Assembly (NCBI RefSeq): GCF_006517255.1
Contig: NZ_CP041185.1
Coordinates: 3,286,001 to 3,350,000 of the forward strand
Length of the DNA: 64,000 bases
DNA from: Janthinobacterium tructae
GTDB lineage: Bacteria > Pseudomonadota > Gammaproteobacteria > Burkholderiales > Burkholderiaceae_D
Reading direction: 5' to 3'
Part shown: piece by piece, positions 7,731-17,308 of the stretch
How the letters are laid out: each line of letters begins with the position of its first letter
Numbering within the stretch: position 1 is the first letter of the stretch
Translations under genes and position numbers: made by a program
Notes under the pieces: model-generated
Seen by the model: only the letters and a program-made list of their open reading frames with translations
What the model was told of the DNA's origin: nothing
Databases searched by the model: none

Positions 7731-7810
7731 CCTGTATCAAATGTACGGTATGACATGCTGATTGGCAAGATTTACAGCGACCCCGTTTTCGACAGGGGCA
7801 TTGATACAGG
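7731..7810. repeat. Widely spaced 10-bp inverted repeat with inner hairpin
   Basis: CCTGTATCAA (7731-7740) is perfectly complementary to TTGATACAGG (7801-7810). A small GC-rich hairpin (CCCC 7781-7784 with GGGG 7795-7798) sits inside the 60-base spacer. It lies between the histidine kinase and the divergent HDOD gene pair and could be two half-sites of a regulator or a structured leader. Confidence 0.5.
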
Positions 7811-7865
7811 TTGAGACATTGCGCCATGGCAATGGTAATATCTTGCAATCATCTAAGGAGTCGTC

Positions 7866-8204
7866 ATGACGGTCATGCATCAACATCTCCCCTTGGAACA
7901 AGTGCGTCCTGGCATGGTCTTGTCGGATGTCTTGCTCGACGCGCATGGACAAGTGCTGTTGCCGCAAGGCGCGGTACTGACGGAAAACATGCTGTCCCTG
8001 ATGCCACGCCACGGCATCGCCATGCTGCCGATCCAGGCGCCGCCCCCTTCGCCAGAGGAAGTGGCCGCGCAGCAGGCGGCCGATAGCGCGCGGCTGGCCT
8101 ACCTGTTCCGCAAGCATGATCCGGACGATCCCGAGGACACCGCCACGACCTTGCTGCGCAACTATGTCACGGCGTATCGCCTGGATACGGGAGAGCCAGC
8201 ATGA
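7866..8204 (+). CDS. Conserved hypothetical protein coupled to an HDOD gene
   Basis: This 112-residue soluble protein starts with a beta-rich module (VRPGMVLSDVLLDAHGQVLLPQG, then LTENMLSLMPRHGIAMLPIQ) resembling the short N-terminal domain found ahead of HD-GYP and HDOD signalling proteins. An acidic, alanine-rich helical tail follows. An AAGGAG ribosome-binding site precedes the ATG at 7866. The stop overlaps the next ATG by four bases (ATGA), so it is translated together with the HDOD protein and may be its detached regulatory domain. Function unknown. Confidence 0.72.
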   Translation: MTVMHQHLPLEQVRPGMVLSDVLLDAHGQVLLPQGAVLTENMLSLMPRHGIAMLPIQAPPPSPEEVAAQQAADSARLAYLFRKHDPDDPEDTATTLLRNYVTAYRLDTGEPA

Positions 8205-9046
8205 GCACCCAGCTGACGCTCGACGATATCGTCGCCCACCTCGATGACCTGCCTTCCTTGCCTGCCGTCGTCATGGAGTTACTCAACAGCATAGACCAGG
8301 AAGACGTCGATATTTCCGTGCTGGCGAAAAAAGTCTCCTACGACCAGGCGCTGACGGCGAAAACCCTGCGCCTGGCCAACTCCTCGCAATATGGCTTGCA
8401 GGTCAAGGCCACCACCATCCAGCAGGCGATCACCTACCTGGGTTTCCAGACCACGCGCAGCCTGATCACCTCGGCCGCCATCACGGGCTGCTTCCCGGAA
8501 GGGCGCTGCCCCGGCTTCGACGACAAGGCCTTCTGGCGCCATTCGGTCGCGACGGCCGGCTGCGCCAAGGTGCTGGCGCGGCAGATCCGCTTCAACCAGG
8601 ATTACGCCTTCACGGCCGGCTTGCTGCATAACATCGGTCGCCTGGTGCTGGTCAGCAGCTTTCCCGCACACTACGCGCAAGTCATCGTGTACCAGGCAGC
8701 GCACGATTGCAGCCTGCTCGAAGCGGAGCAGGCCGTGCTGGGCGTGGACCACGTGCAGGCGGGCGTGGCACTGGCCGAACACTGGAATTTTTCCGACACC
8801 ATGCGCCTGGCGCTAGCCAACTACCTGCAGCCGGAAACGCCGGGCGCAGGTTTCCTGGCAGCGCTGATCCACGTCGCCAATGCCATCGTCTGTGCGCTCG
8901 ACCTGGCGCAGGCGGGCGACGACATGGTGCCGCGCGTCTCGCCGGTGGCCTGGGATGCGCTGGGCCTGAGCGAAGAGACGTATCTGCAACTGTTCCGCGA
9001 AACGGAGCTGCGCTACGACGAAATTACCTCGGCGCTGCTGAGCTAA
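8201..9046 (+). CDS. HDOD domain protein
   Basis: This 281-residue protein is made almost wholly of an HDOD domain (about residues 15-215). Recognisable segments are LPSLPAVVMELL, the LRLANSSQYG helix, AITYLGFQTTRSLI and FTAGLLHNIGRLVL. HDOD proteins are non-catalytic relatives of HD phosphohydrolases that act as signalling scaffolds in cyclic-di-GMP, stress and chemotaxis circuits. The LHNIG segment stands where true HD enzymes have HDIG, so the metal-binding aspartate is missing. It is translationally coupled to the upstream 112-residue protein. A hairpin at 9064-9093 follows. Confidence 0.87.
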   Translation: MSTQLTLDDIVAHLDDLPSLPAVVMELLNSIDQEDVDISVLAKKVSYDQALTAKTLRLANSSQYGLQVKATTIQQAITYLGFQTTRSLITSAAITGCFPEGRCPGFDDKAFWRHSVATAGCAKVLARQIRFNQDYAFTAGLLHNIGRLVLVSSFPAHYAQVIVYQAAHDCSLLEAEQAVLGVDHVQAGVALAEHWNFSDTMRLALANYLQPETPGAGFLAALIHVANAIVCALDLAQAGDDMVPRVSPVAWDALGLSEETYLQLFRETELRYDEITSALLS

Positions 9047-9063
9047 ACGCCGCGCCACATGCC

Positions 9064-9093
9064 AACGGCTCTCGCCGCGAAGCGAAAGCCGTT
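9064..9093. terminator. Hairpin downstream of the HDOD gene
   Basis: AACGGCT (9064-9070) pairs with AGCCGTT (9087-9093). Inside, TCGC pairs with GCGA around a six-base loop, with a single C/A mismatch. It starts 18 bp after the HDOD stop codon. No U-run follows, so it may be a weak terminator or an RNA-stabilising 3' hairpin. Confidence 0.5.
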
Positions 9094-9187
9094 ATGGGTA
9101 CTGCGGTGTATCCATGCTGCCCGGTCCACACCAGCCTGTTGCCGCCAGCAGTGACGCAAGCGGCACAGTCAGCGTGCAACCGCCACA

Positions 9188-9514
9188 TCAGTGCGCGTAA
9201 TTCGATTCTTGCGCATCGCCGCGGTCTTCCGCTTTTGGACGGCCCTGGGCGTCGGACAGACGGTATTTGGTGCGGCGGTCGCCCATCAAATCGCGCAGGT
9301 CACGGATGCTCATGCCCGTCACCTCGTGCATGCGGATCAGCAGCGAGGCGCCGACCGGCAAGCGGTGATGGCGGATCTTGCTGATGACGGGTGGCGCCAC
9401 TTCGAGCAAGCGCGACAGGGCTGCGTCGTTTTTCAGCTGCATCTTGCTCAGCAGAATATCCAGCAGGTGATTCGGGTTGTAACTCTCTTGCGATGCTAAT
9501 GCATGATGTGCCAT
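9188..9514 (-). CDS. Small helix-turn-helix protein
   Basis: This 108-residue protein has a Cro/CI-like helix-turn-helix (DAALSRLLEVAPPVISKIRHH, broken here for length: DAALSRLLEV then APPVISKIRHH). After it come LPVGASLLIRMHEVTGMSI and RDLRDLMGD, the usual four- to five-helix fold without a sensor domain. The C-terminal 25 residues are charged and probably disordered. A GAGG ribosome-binding site precedes the ATG at 9514. It stands alone, convergent with the HDOD gene, under a long AT-rich upstream region. It is probably a small regulator; its target is unknown. Confidence 0.7.
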   Translation of the reverse strand: MAHHALASQESYNPNHLLDILLSKMQLKNDAALSRLLEVAPPVISKIRHHRLPVGASLLIRMHEVTGMSIRDLRDLMGDRRTKYRLSDAQGRPKAEDRGDAQESNYAH

Positions 9515-10191
9515 GATTTTTCCTCGTCTAGTGAATGTTCAAAGAATGCCGATACGAACTTAAGGCTGGCTTAGAGTGTTTAAATAAACGTCTTTCCATC
9601 GGACTCAGCCTCCCCTCCGCCTTCCCTCCTTGTCGCACTGCCTGCACAGGACTCGCACAGCCAACGTGCGCAGCTTGCCGCGTGAGTAAATGCACTGCAA
9701 CCCACTGAAATGAATTGCATATAAAGCAATATACTAGTCCAAACAGGCCGCATCTGCGCCTCGCGCAAACTTCCTGATTGTTAAATATCAATCAAGCTGC
9801 TAGTTGGCTTGCCAACGATGCCATTTCAACACATTAGGATGCCAGCGGCCGCACACAAGGCTTTGCAGCAACTTGTTACAAATCAATGGTGTCGCACGGC
9901 AATAAATGCTTTACGGCATCGCCGTGCCGGGCGCCGTATTCACGCTGCAATCTTGTCGGCATGCTCAGCACAACATGGCCCGTCCCGGCGATTTACGCTA
10001 AACTATGGCCTGAACTTGCAGCGAGCCTGCCAGCGGGCAGCCAGAGGCGCCCGGCCGGTGATCCACCGCCTCCCGCCCCGAGCGGCGCACGGCGCAAGCC
10101 CCCTGCCCGGCTTACTTGCCGCCACACTCGTTTGCCCCACTTATTTGTCCCACTTACTTGCCGCCACATTTACCGATAAGCATCCGACTCC
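9515..10191. other. 677-bp gene-free region
   Basis: I see no credible gene here. Short open frames lack ribosome-binding sites and homologous motifs. The first part (9515-9800) is AT-richer and likely holds the promoter of the small HTH gene; it includes a short dyad ATTGC (9714-9718) with GCAAT (9726-9730). The last part, just upstream of miaB, carries a 16-bp direct repeat (10111-10126 and 10153-10168) and presumably the miaB promoter. An unannotated small RNA cannot be excluded. Confidence 0.5.
10111..10168. repeat. 16-bp direct repeat upstream of miaB
   Basis: CTTACTTGCCGCCACA occurs at 10111-10126 and again at 10153-10168, 42 bp apart, with the related CTTATTTGTCCCAC in between. The second copy ends 23 bp before the miaB start codon. 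It may have arisen by local duplication or form a paired binding site. Confidence 0.6.
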
Positions 10192-11559
10192 ATGCAGAAA
10201 AAAGTATTCATTAAAACCTTCGGCTGCCAGATGAACGAGTACGACTCGGACAAGATGGCCGACGTACTGGGCGCTTCCGACGGCCTGGTGCGCACCGACA
10301 CGCCGGAAGATGCCGATGTGATCCTGCTCAACACTTGCTCCGTGCGCGAAAAGGCGCAGGAAAAAGTGTTTTCCGACCTGGGCCGTCTGCGCGAGCTGAA
10401 ACTGGCCAAGCCGCACCTGCTGATCGGCGTGGGCGGCTGCGTGGCCTCGCAGGAAGGCGACGCCATCGTCAAGCGCGCGCCGTATGTCGACATGGTCTTC
10501 GGCCCGCAAACCCTGCACCGCTTGCCGCAAATGATTGAGTTGCGCCGCTCCAGCGGCGCTTCGCAGGTCGACATCAGCTTCCCGGAAATCGAAAAGTTTG
10601 ACCACATGCCGCCGGCCAAGGTGGACGGCGCATCGGCATTTGTTTCCATCATGGAAGGCTGCAGCAAATATTGCAGCTATTGCGTCGTGCCCTACACGCG
10701 CGGCGAGGAAGTGTCGCGCCGCTTCGAAGACGTGCTGACGGAAGTGGCGGGCCTGGCCGCCCAGGGCGTCAAGGAAATCACCCTGCTGGGGCAGAACGTG
10801 AACGCCTACCGTGGCGCGATGGAAGGCGGAGACATTGCCGACTTCGCCCTGCTGCTCGAATACGTGGCCGACATTCCCGGCATCGCGCGCATGCGCTTCG
10901 TCACCAGCCACCCGAAGGAATTCACGCAACGCCTGATCGACGCCTATGCGAAGATCCCGCAGCTGGTCGACCATCTGTACCTGCCGGCGCAGCACGGTTC
11001 CGACAAGATCCTGGGCGCCATGAAACGCGGCTACACGGGCCTAGAATACAAGTCCATCATCCGCCGCATCCGCGCCGTGCGCCCGAACATGGCCATTTCG
11101 TCCGACTTCATCGTCGGCTTTCCCGGCGAGACGCAGGCCGACTTCGACGCCATGATGAAGCTGATCGCCGACGTGGGGTTTGACAACAGCTACAGCTTCA
11201 TCTTCAGCAAGCGCCCCGGCACGCCGGCCGCCAGCCTGGCAGACGATACGCCGCATGAAGTCAAGCTGGCCCGTTTGCAGCAGCTGCAGGCGGCCATCGA
11301 CGCCAACACGCGCAAGTACAGCCTGGCCATGGTGGGCAGCGTGCAAACCATCCTCGTCGAAGGCCGTTCGAAGAAGGACACCGATGACAGTGAACTGCAA
11401 GGCCGCACGGAAAACAACCGCGTCGTCAATTTCGACGCCGGCCCGGACGGCTTGCAACTGATCGGCCAGCTGGTCGACGTGCGCATCACCGAAAGCCACT
11501 CCTACACCCTGCGCGGCGAACTCGTCGCCGGCGCTTCCGCATTGAAAAGAGCCAGTTGA
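10192..11559 (+). CDS. miaB: tRNA-2-methylthio-N6-dimethylallyladenosine synthase
   Basis: MiaB is a radical-SAM methylthiotransferase that adds a methylthio group to i6A37 of tRNAs. The 455-residue protein has the N-terminal UPF0004 domain with cluster cysteines at about 12, 49 and 83 (FGCQMN, NTCSVRE, GGCVAS). The radical-SAM CX3CX2C is at about 157-164 (GCSKYCSYC), and a C-terminal TRAM domain spans about 380-450. Length and motifs are typical of the family. The stop overlaps the TTG start of phoH (TTGA), so the gene leads the miaB-phoH-ybeY operon. Confidence 0.97.
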   Translation: MQKKVFIKTFGCQMNEYDSDKMADVLGASDGLVRTDTPEDADVILLNTCSVREKAQEKVFSDLGRLRELKLAKPHLLIGVGGCVASQEGDAIVKRAPYVDMVFGPQTLHRLPQMIELRRSSGASQVDISFPEIEKFDHMPPAKVDGASAFVSIMEGCSKYCSYCVVPYTRGEEVSRRFEDVLTEVAGLAAQGVKEITLLGQNVNAYRGAMEGGDIADFALLLEYVADIPGIARMRFVTSHPKEFTQRLIDAYAKIPQLVDHLYLPAQHGSDKILGAMKRGYTGLEYKSIIRRIRAVRPNMAISSDFIVGFPGETQADFDAMMKLIADVGFDNSYSFIFSKRPGTPAASLADDTPHEVKLARLQQLQAAIDANTRKYSLAMVGSVQTILVEGRSKKDTDDSELQGRTENNRVVNFDAGPDGLQLIGQLVDVRITESHSYTLRGELVAGASALKRAS

Positions 11560-12620
11560 AAACCAAAGCCCCGATACAGCCGCATTACTTCATCCCCGAG
11601 CCGCTGGACAACACGCGCCTGGCGCATCTGTGCGGGCCGCTCGATGAAAACCTGCGCCAGATTTCCGCTGCCCTCGACGTGACGATCTTCCGCCGCGGCG
11701 AGAAATTCATCGTCGGCGGCAGCAATGCCGAACGGGCCGTGGAAATCCTCGACCAGTTCTACGCCATCGCCAACAAGGTCGTGCCGCTGGAAGAAGTGCA
11801 ACTGGCCCTGGTGGAGCAGCGCGCGGGACTGTCCGCCGCTTCGGAACACCACGTCAACGCGCCTGCCAGCACCTTCGTCGAGCCGGACATCGCCAGCCCC
11901 GTGCTGAAAACGCGGCGCAGCGACCTGCGCGGGCGCACGCCGCACCAGATCGCCTACCTGCGCGACATCCTCGAACACGACATCAGCTTCGGCGTGGGTC
12001 CGGCCGGCACCGGTAAAACCTATCTGGCCGTCGCCTGCGCCGTCGACGCGCTCGAACGCGACGCCGTCAAGCGCATCATCCTGACGCGCCCCGCCGTCGA
12101 AGCGGGCGAGCGCCTGGGCTTCCTGCCGGGCGACCTGGCGCAAAAGGTCGATCCGTATCTGCGGCCCCTGTACGACGCGCTGTACGATTTGCTGGGCTTT
12201 GACCGCACGCAAAAACTGTTTGAAAAACAGGTGATCGAGATCGCCCCGCTGGCCTACATGCGCGGACGCACCCTGAACCACGCCTTCGTCATCCTCGATG
12301 AAGCGCAGAACACCACCGTCGAACAGATGAAGATGTTTTTGACGCGCATCGGCTTTGGCAGCAAGGCCGTGGTGACGGGCGACGTGACGCAAGTCGACCT
12401 GCACAAGAGCCAGACAAGCGGCCTGATCGACGCCGTGCACGTGCTGAAAGACGTGCGCGGCATCGGCTTTACGCAATTTAACAGCAGCGACGTGGTGCGC
12501 CACCCGCTCGTCGCGCGCATCGTCGATGCGTATGAAACGGCGCAAGCGGCCGGCGCCAGCGCCGCCCAGTTACTTCCTTTATTGACACCAGCTGCCGCCA
12601 AAAATGTCCGAAAAAAATAA
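11556..12620 (+). CDS. ybeZ: PhoH-like ATPase (YbeZ)
   Basis: This 354-residue P-loop ATPase of the PhoH/YbeZ family works with the YbeY endoribonuclease in rRNA maturation and quality control. Walker A GPAGTGKT is at about residues 148-155 and Walker [10 protein letters not shown] at about 245-253; [11 protein letters not shown] follows. No early in-frame ATG exists. Translation most likely begins at TTG 11556, which overlaps the miaB stop and is preceded by AAAAGAG. Its end overlaps ybeY by 17 bp. The miaB-ybeZ-ybeY-corC-lnt order is classical in proteobacteria. Confidence 0.93.
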   Translation: MKTKAPIQPHYFIPEPLDNTRLAHLCGPLDENLRQISAALDVTIFRRGEKFIVGGSNAERAVEILDQFYAIANKVVPLEEVQLALVEQRAGLSAASEHHVNAPASTFVEPDIASPVLKTRRSDLRGRTPHQIAYLRDILEHDISFGVGPAGTGKTYLAVACAVDALERDAVKRIILTRPAVEAGERLGFLPGDLAQKVDPYLRPLYDALYDLLGFDRTQKLFEKQVIEIAPLAYMRGRTLNHAFVILDEAQNTTVEQMKMFLTRIGFGSKAVVTGDVTQVDLHKSQTSGLIDAVHVLKDVRGIGFTQFNSSDVVRHPLVARIVDAYETAQAAGASAAQLLPLLTPAAAKNVRKK

Positions 12621-13074
12621 ACTGTCCTTGTCCGTGCAATACCCGGACGCCCGCCTGGAAACCCTGATCACGCGGCCCAAAGTGCGCCGCTGGGTCAAGG
12701 CGGCCCTGTTCGCGCCCGCCGAATTGACCATCCGCTTCGTCGACGCGGAGGAAGGCCGCACCTTGAACCGCGACTACCGCGAAAAAGATTACGCCACCAA
12801 TGTGCTGACCTTTGCCTACAACGAAGGCGAAGAGTTAAGCGACGACGAGCCGACGCGCGCCGACATCATCCTGTGCACGGACGTGCTGGAAAAGGAAGCG
12901 GCGGAACAAAAGAAAAGCGTGGAAGAGCACACGGCCCACCTGATCGTGCATGGCGTGCTGCATGCGCAGGGCTACGACCACATGGATGACGAGGAAGCGG
13001 CCGAGATGGAGGGCCTGGAAACGGAGATCCTCGCGAAACTCGGCATCAGCGATCCCTACGCGGACCAAAAATAA
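12604..13074 (+). CDS. ybeY: Endoribonuclease YbeY (rRNA maturation factor)
   Basis: YbeY is a zinc-dependent single-strand endoribonuclease needed for 16S rRNA 3'-end maturation and 70S ribosome quality control. The 156-residue protein contains the zinc-binding signature [11 protein letters not shown], with histidines at about 116, 120 and 126, and the [15 protein letters not shown] motif ahead of it. The start lies inside the end of ybeZ (17-bp overlap), as expected for coupled expression. The C-terminus has a short extra [10 protein letters not shown] tail. Confidence 0.96.
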   Translation: MSEKNKLSLSVQYPDARLETLITRPKVRRWVKAALFAPAELTIRFVDAEEGRTLNRDYREKDYATNVLTFAYNEGEELSDDEPTRADIILCTDVLEKEAAEQKKSVEEHTAHLIVHGVLHAQGYDHMDDEEAAEMEGLETEILAKLGISDPYADQK

Positions 13075-13086
13075 GCCGCGCAGCTC

Positions 13087-13142
13087 GGGTAGGTCGGGGT
13101 AGGTCGGGGTAGGTCGGGTTAGCCCGCAGGGCGTAACCCGAC
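13087..13142. repeat. Palindromic repeat copy A with tandem lead-in
   Basis: Three-plus tandem copies of a 10-bp unit (GGGTAGGTCG, 13087-13118) run into a palindrome with arms GTCGGGTTA (13113-13121) and TAACCCGAC (13134-13142) and an inner GCCC/GGGC stem. It is the first of five related copies in this window (others at 21742, 33545, 33607 and 39447). It lies between ybeY and the DUF4259 gene. Confidence 0.8.
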
Positions 13143-13186
13143 AGCCACAATAGCGCCATCAACCACACACGTAACAAGGACACACT

Positions 13187-13606
13187 ATGGGCACTTGGGC
13201 CACCGACGCCTTCGGCAACGACTACGCCATGGATTGGGCGCAGGACTTGCACGAATATAAAACCCTGGAACTGGTCGAGACCACGCTCGACAACGTCATC
13301 GACAGCCAGGAAGCGGAACTCGAAGCGCCGTTTGCCGCCGAAGCGCTGGCCGCGCTGGAAGTGATCGCGCGCCTGCAAGGCAAGCCCGGAGAAAACGACC
13401 CGGCCACGGCGGAAGTGGACGAATGGGTGGCCGCCTGCAAGAAGAAAGTCACGCCGCCGCTGCTGGAAAAGGCACGCCTGGCGTTCGAGCGCATCTTGGC
13501 CGAGTCGTCGGAACTGCGCCAGCTGTGGCAGGACAGCGAGCATTTTACGGACTGGCAGGCGGACGTGGCGGCCTTGCGCGCGCGTGTGCTGGGTCAGGAC
13601 GCCTGA
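13187..13606 (+). CDS. DUF4259 domain-containing protein
   Basis: This 139-residue cytoplasmic protein opens with MGTWATDAFGNDYAMDW, the typical start of DUF4259 proteins (usually MGxWGxxxFxNDxAxDW). It continues as an alpha-helical acidic domain with AAEALAALEVIARL and a C-terminal ELRQLWQDSEHFTDWQ helix. The molecular role of the family is unknown. It sits between ybeY and corC, where most relatives have no gene, and a palindromic repeat precedes it, so it looks like a local insertion. An AAGGA ribosome-binding site is present. Confidence 0.85.
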   Translation: MGTWATDAFGNDYAMDWAQDLHEYKTLELVETTLDNVIDSQEAELEAPFAAEALAALEVIARLQGKPGENDPATAEVDEWVAACKKKVTPPLLEKARLAFERILAESSELRQLWQDSEHFTDWQADVAALRARVLGQDA

Positions 13607-13647
13607 AACGTCGGGCAACGGCGCACTTCGACGTATTAAATTTGCAT

Positions 13648-13682
13648 CAAAAGCGGGGAAATCCGGTATTCCCCCACTTTTG
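13648..13682 (+). terminator. Hairpin after the DUF4259 gene
   Basis: CAAAAG (13648-13653) pairs with CTTTTG (13677-13682) and GGGGAA (13655-13660) with TTCCCC (13669-13674), leaving an eight-base loop and a small internal loop. It lies 42 bp after the DUF4259 stop and ends with a short T-run, so it probably ends that transcript before the corC promoter. Confidence 0.6.
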
Positions 13683-13723
13683 GTGTATCCTATATCCCTT
13701 CGCAACAACGGCTCACGCCTCCT

Positions 13724-14602
13724 ATGCCCGAGCACCCTAGTGGCGTCAGAACTGACGTCAAGCCCCACCGGTCACTGTTTGAACGCCTGACCGCACTCAT
13801 ATCCCCCGAGCCAGAGAACCGTGCAGAATTGCTCGATGTTCTACACGATGCGCATGAACGCAAGCTGATCGACGCCGACGCCCTGTCGATGATCGAAGGC
13901 GTGTTTCAGGTATCGGATCTCTGTGCGCGCGACATCATGATTCCCCGTTCGCAAATGGATGTCATCGACATCAGCAAGCCGATCGAGGAATGGATGCCGG
14001 AAGTCCTGTCCACCGCCCACTCGCGCTTCCCCGCGATCGAAGGCGAGCGCGACAAGGTCATCGGCATCCTGCTGGCGAAAGACTTGCTGCGTTATTACGC
14101 AGAAGAAACTTTCGACGTGCGCGACATGCTGCGCCCCGCCATCTTCATCCCCGAATCGAAACGCCTGAATGTGCTGCTGCGCGATTTCCGCGCCAACCAC
14201 AATCACATGGCCATCGTCGTCGATGAATACAGCGGCGTCGCCGGCCTGATCACCATCGAAGACGTGCTGGAACAGATCGTCGGCGATATCGAGGACGAAT
14301 ACGACTTCGACGAAGCCGAGGACAACATCCTCTCGCTCAAGGAAGGCCAGTTCGGCCCCCGCTGGCGGGTCAAGGCACTGACCGAGATCGAACAGTTCAA
14401 CGAAGAAGTGGGCAGCCACCTGGTGGACGACGATGTCGACACCATCGGCGGCCTGGTCTCGAAGTACCTGGGCCGCATGGCGCACAAGGGCGACATCTTC
14501 GACCTGGGCAATCTGCGCTTCGAGGTGCTGCGCGCCGATGCGCGCCAGGTGCACGTGCTGCTCGTCGAGCGCCTGCCCAATGTGCCGGAACTGGAACTCT
14601 GA
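13724..14602 (+). CDS. corC: CorC/HlyC family CBS-domain protein (YbeX)
   Basis: This 292-residue cytoplasmic protein has two CBS domains (about 65-190; motifs CARDIMIPRSQMD and HMAIVVDEYSGVAGLITIED, the second quoted in part) and a C-terminal CorC_HlyC transporter-associated domain (about 205-285, VDTIGGLVSKYLG). CorC/YbeX is linked to magnesium and cobalt efflux and to ribosome metabolism. It precedes lnt by 16 bp, the usual pairing. The ATG at 13724 gives a normal-length N-terminus, but the ribosome-binding site is weak. A later start is possible. Confidence 0.93.
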   Translation: MPEHPSGVRTDVKPHRSLFERLTALISPEPENRAELLDVLHDAHERKLIDADALSMIEGVFQVSDLCARDIMIPRSQMDVIDISKPIEEWMPEVLSTAHSRFPAIEGERDKVIGILLAKDLLRYYAEETFDVRDMLRPAIFIPESKRLNVLLRDFRANHNHMAIVVDEYSGVAGLITIEDVLEQIVGDIEDEYDFDEAEDNILSLKEGQFGPRWRVKALTEIEQFNEEVGSHLVDDDVDTIGGLVSKYLGRMAHKGDIFDLGNLRFEVLRADARQVHVLLVERLPNVPELEL

Positions 14603-14618
14603 CATGCGCGTGCTGTAA

Positions 14619-16208
14619 ATGCGTTTCAGACGCTTGGATCCCAACGCCCCCGCCAAACCGCCCCGCAGCACGTGGGCGCGCATGCTGACTGCCGCCATCG
14701 CCGGCGCCGTCGCCGTGCTGGCATTCGCCCCGTTCGGCTACTGGCCATTGCAAATCCTCAGCCTGGGCATGCTGTTCTACCAGGTGCTGCGCGCGGCAAA
14801 CGTCAAGGCCGGCGCGCTGATCGGCTGGGCCTACGGCTTCGGCTGGTGCGCGGCCGGCACGCACTGGCTGTATATCTCCATGCACCGCTATGGCGACATG
14901 GCCGCACCGATCGCCGCCATCGCCGTGGCCTTGCTGGCCCTCTTGATGGCCATTTACGTGGCCCTGGCCATGGGCGCGGCGGCCTGGCTGCGCCAGCGCT
15001 GGGTACTCTCGCTGCCCGCCATGACCCTGCTGGTGCTGCCCGCTACCTGGACGCTGTTCGAATGGACGCGCGGCTGGCTGTTTACGGGTTTCCCGTGGCT
15101 GGCCACCGGCTATGCCCACAATACCAGCCCGCTGGGCGGCTTTGCGCCCATCGTCGGATCGTATGGCCTGGGCTGGCTGGCGGCGCTGTCGGCCGGCGCC
15201 CTGCTCTTGCTAGTCCACCCCCTGCACCGCACGCGCTGGAGCGCGCTGGCTGGCCTGGTCGCGCTGTATGCGGCCGGCGTTGGCCTGCAGTACGTGAACT
15301 GGACCCATCCTGTCGGGCGCCCCATCACGGTGCGCCTGTTGCAGGGCAATGTGCCGCAGCAGCAGAAATTCGACCCCGGCTTCGTGCTGGGCGCCCTGCA
15401 GATGTACCAGAATGCCATCACCAGCGCGCCGGCCGACCTGATCGCCACGCCGGAAACGGCCGTCACCGTGCTGCCGCACCAGCTGCCGCCCGGCTATCTG
15501 GATAGCCTGGCGACGTATTCGCAGCAGACGGGCAGCACGATTTTGCTCGGCATGCCCGTGCTCGACGAACAGCAGCGCTTCTACAATGCCGCTGTGGGCA
15601 TCACGCCCAACGGCACGCCGGGTCCGTACTACCAGTACCGCAAGCACCATCTGGTACCGTTCGGAGAATTCGTGCCGCCCGGCCTGCACTGGTTTGTCGC
15701 CATGATGGCCATCCCGCTGGGCGACATGGGCCGCGGCGCCGAGGTGCAAGCGCCTTTGGCCGTGCGCGACCAGCTGGTGCTGCCGAATATCTGCTACGAA
15801 GACCTGTTTGGCGAAGAAATCGCGGGACAGCTGGCCAGCGCGCACCGCCATGGCAAGCAGTCGGCCTCGGTGCTGTTGAATATCTCGAACCTGGCCTGGT
15901 TTGGCGACTCGATCGCCATCCCGCAACATCTGCAAATTTCGCAGATGCGCAGCCTGGAAACGGGCCGCCCCATGCTGCGCTCGACGAACACGGGCGCCAC
16001 CGCCGTCATCGACGGCAAGGGCGTGGTGCAAAGCCTGCTGCCGCCGGAGCAGCAAGCCACGCTGGCGGCCAAGGTGCAAGGCATGGGCGGCATGACGCCA
16101 TACATTCTGTATGGCAATAAACTGGTGCTGGCCCTGGCCGCGCTGGCCCTGCTGACGGCCTTCCTGCTGTCGCGCGCCGCCCGCCGTGGCCGCGCTGCGC
16201 AGGAATAG
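14619..16208 (+). CDS. lnt: Apolipoprotein N-acyltransferase
   Basis: Lnt is an inner-membrane enzyme that adds the third acyl chain to the N-terminal cysteine of lipoproteins, the last step of lipoprotein maturation. The 529-residue protein has about six N-terminal membrane helices, a periplasmic nitrilase domain and a final C-terminal helix. The catalytic triad is visible: E279 (TPETAVT), K342 ([11 protein letters not shown]) and C392 (NICYED). It follows corC after 16 bp and is probably co-transcribed with it. The start at 14619 has no strong ribosome-binding site. Confidence 0.95.
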   Translation: MRFRRLDPNAPAKPPRSTWARMLTAAIAGAVAVLAFAPFGYWPLQILSLGMLFYQVLRAANVKAGALIGWAYGFGWCAAGTHWLYISMHRYGDMAAPIAAIAVALLALLMAIYVALAMGAAAWLRQRWVLSLPAMTLLVLPATWTLFEWTRGWLFTGFPWLATGYAHNTSPLGGFAPIVGSYGLGWLAALSAGALLLLVHPLHRTRWSALAGLVALYAAGVGLQYVNWTHPVGRPITVRLLQGNVPQQQKFDPGFVLGALQMYQNAITSAPADLIATPETAVTVLPHQLPPGYLDSLATYSQQTGSTILLGMPVLDEQQRFYNAAVGITPNGTPGPYYQYRKHHLVPFGEFVPPGLHWFVAMMAIPLGDMGRGAEVQAPLAVRDQLVLPNICYEDLFGEEIAGQLASAHRHGKQSASVLLNISNLAWFGDSIAIPQHLQISQMRSLETGRPMLRSTNTGATAVIDGKGVVQSLLPPEQQATLAAKVQGMGGMTPYILYGNKLVLALAALALLTAFLLSRAARRGRAAQE

Positions 16209-16354
16209 TCGGCCGATATTGTCCGAAGAGTCACAGTGGGCCGGCAAAAACCGCTAAAATTAGCAAAACCCCGACCCGGACGCGCTTGTTAGCAGCGTGC
16301 GGGCTTCAAGCAAACCTTAACAAAGCGCAGCCTCCCGCGCGGCGAACTCATACG

Positions 16355-17269
16355 ATGCTTACATTTCAACAAATTATCCTGACCTTGCAAACCTATTGGG
16401 ACAAGCAAGGTTGCGCCCTGCTCCAGCCCTACGACATGGAAGTCGGCGCCGGCACTTTCCACACCGGCACCTTCCTGCGCGCGATCGGCCCGGAACCCTG
16501 GCGCGCCGCGTATGTGCAGCCGTCGCGCCGTCCGAAGGATGGCCGCTATGGCGAAAATCCGAACCGCATGCAGCACTACTACCAGTACCAGGTGGTCTTG
16601 AAGCCCGCGCCGGAAAACATCCTCGACCTGTATCTGGGTTCGCTGGCCGCCCTGGGCCTGGACTTGCAGCAGAATGACGTGCGCTTCGTCGAAGACGACT
16701 GGGAAAGCCCGACCCTGGGCGCCTGGGGCCTGGGCTGGGAAGTCTGGCTGAACGGCATGGAAGTGACCCAATTTACCTACTTCCAGCAAGTGGGCGGCCT
16801 CGATTGCAAGCCCGTGCTGGGCGAGATCACCTACGGCATCGAACGCCTGGCCATGTATTTGCAGGGCGTGGAAAACGTGTATGACCTGGTGTGGACCGAG
16901 TGGGAAGAAAACGGTGTCACGAAAAAACTGACTTACGGCGACGTCTTCCACCAGAACGAGGTGGAGCAATCGACCTACAACTTCGAGCACGCGAACACGG
17001 ACCTGCTGTTCGAACAGTTCGGCAACTACGAAGCGGAAGCGAAGCGCCTGATCGAGCTGCAACTGACCCTGCCCGCCTACGAGAAGATCATGAAGGCTTC
17101 GCACAGCTTCAATATGCTCGACGCGCGTGGCGCCATCTCGGTGACGGAACGCGCCGCCTATATCGGCCGCGTGCGCACCCTGTCGCGCCTGGTGGCGCAA
17201 GCGTATTACGACTCGCGCGAGCGCCTCGGTTTCCCGATGCTGCCCGCCGCAGACCAAACCGCCGCTTGA
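16355..17269 (+). CDS. glyQ: Glycine-tRNA ligase, alpha subunit
   Basis: This is the alpha subunit of the tetrameric bacterial glycyl-tRNA synthetase, which holds the glycine and ATP site. The 304-residue protein starts with [15 protein letters not shown] and contains [30 protein letters not shown] and [21 protein letters not shown] (quoted in part). All are near-invariant in GlyQ. I chose the ATG at 16355 over an in-frame ATG at 16286 because the family always begins here. It is followed by glyS after 39 bp. Confidence 0.97.
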   Translation: MLTFQQIILTLQTYWDKQGCALLQPYDMEVGAGTFHTGTFLRAIGPEPWRAAYVQPSRRPKDGRYGENPNRMQHYYQYQVVLKPAPENILDLYLGSLAALGLDLQQNDVRFVEDDWESPTLGAWGLGWEVWLNGMEVTQFTYFQQVGGLDCKPVLGEITYGIERLAMYLQGVENVYDLVWTEWEENGVTKKLTYGDVFHQNEVEQSTYNFEHANTDLLFEQFGNYEAEAKRLIELQLTLPAYEKIMKASHSFNMLDARGAISVTERAAYIGRVRTLSRLVAQAYYDSRERLGFPMLPAADQTAA

Positions 17270-17308
17270 TCGCCTAGCTCATACACCGCCGTACCGGACA
17301 AGAACACC

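Noticed and set aside
13087..13142. Tandem GGGTAGGTCG units as a CRISPR or VNTR array
   Set aside because: There are no spacers and no cas genes. The units grade into the palindromic repeat, so they are part of that element.
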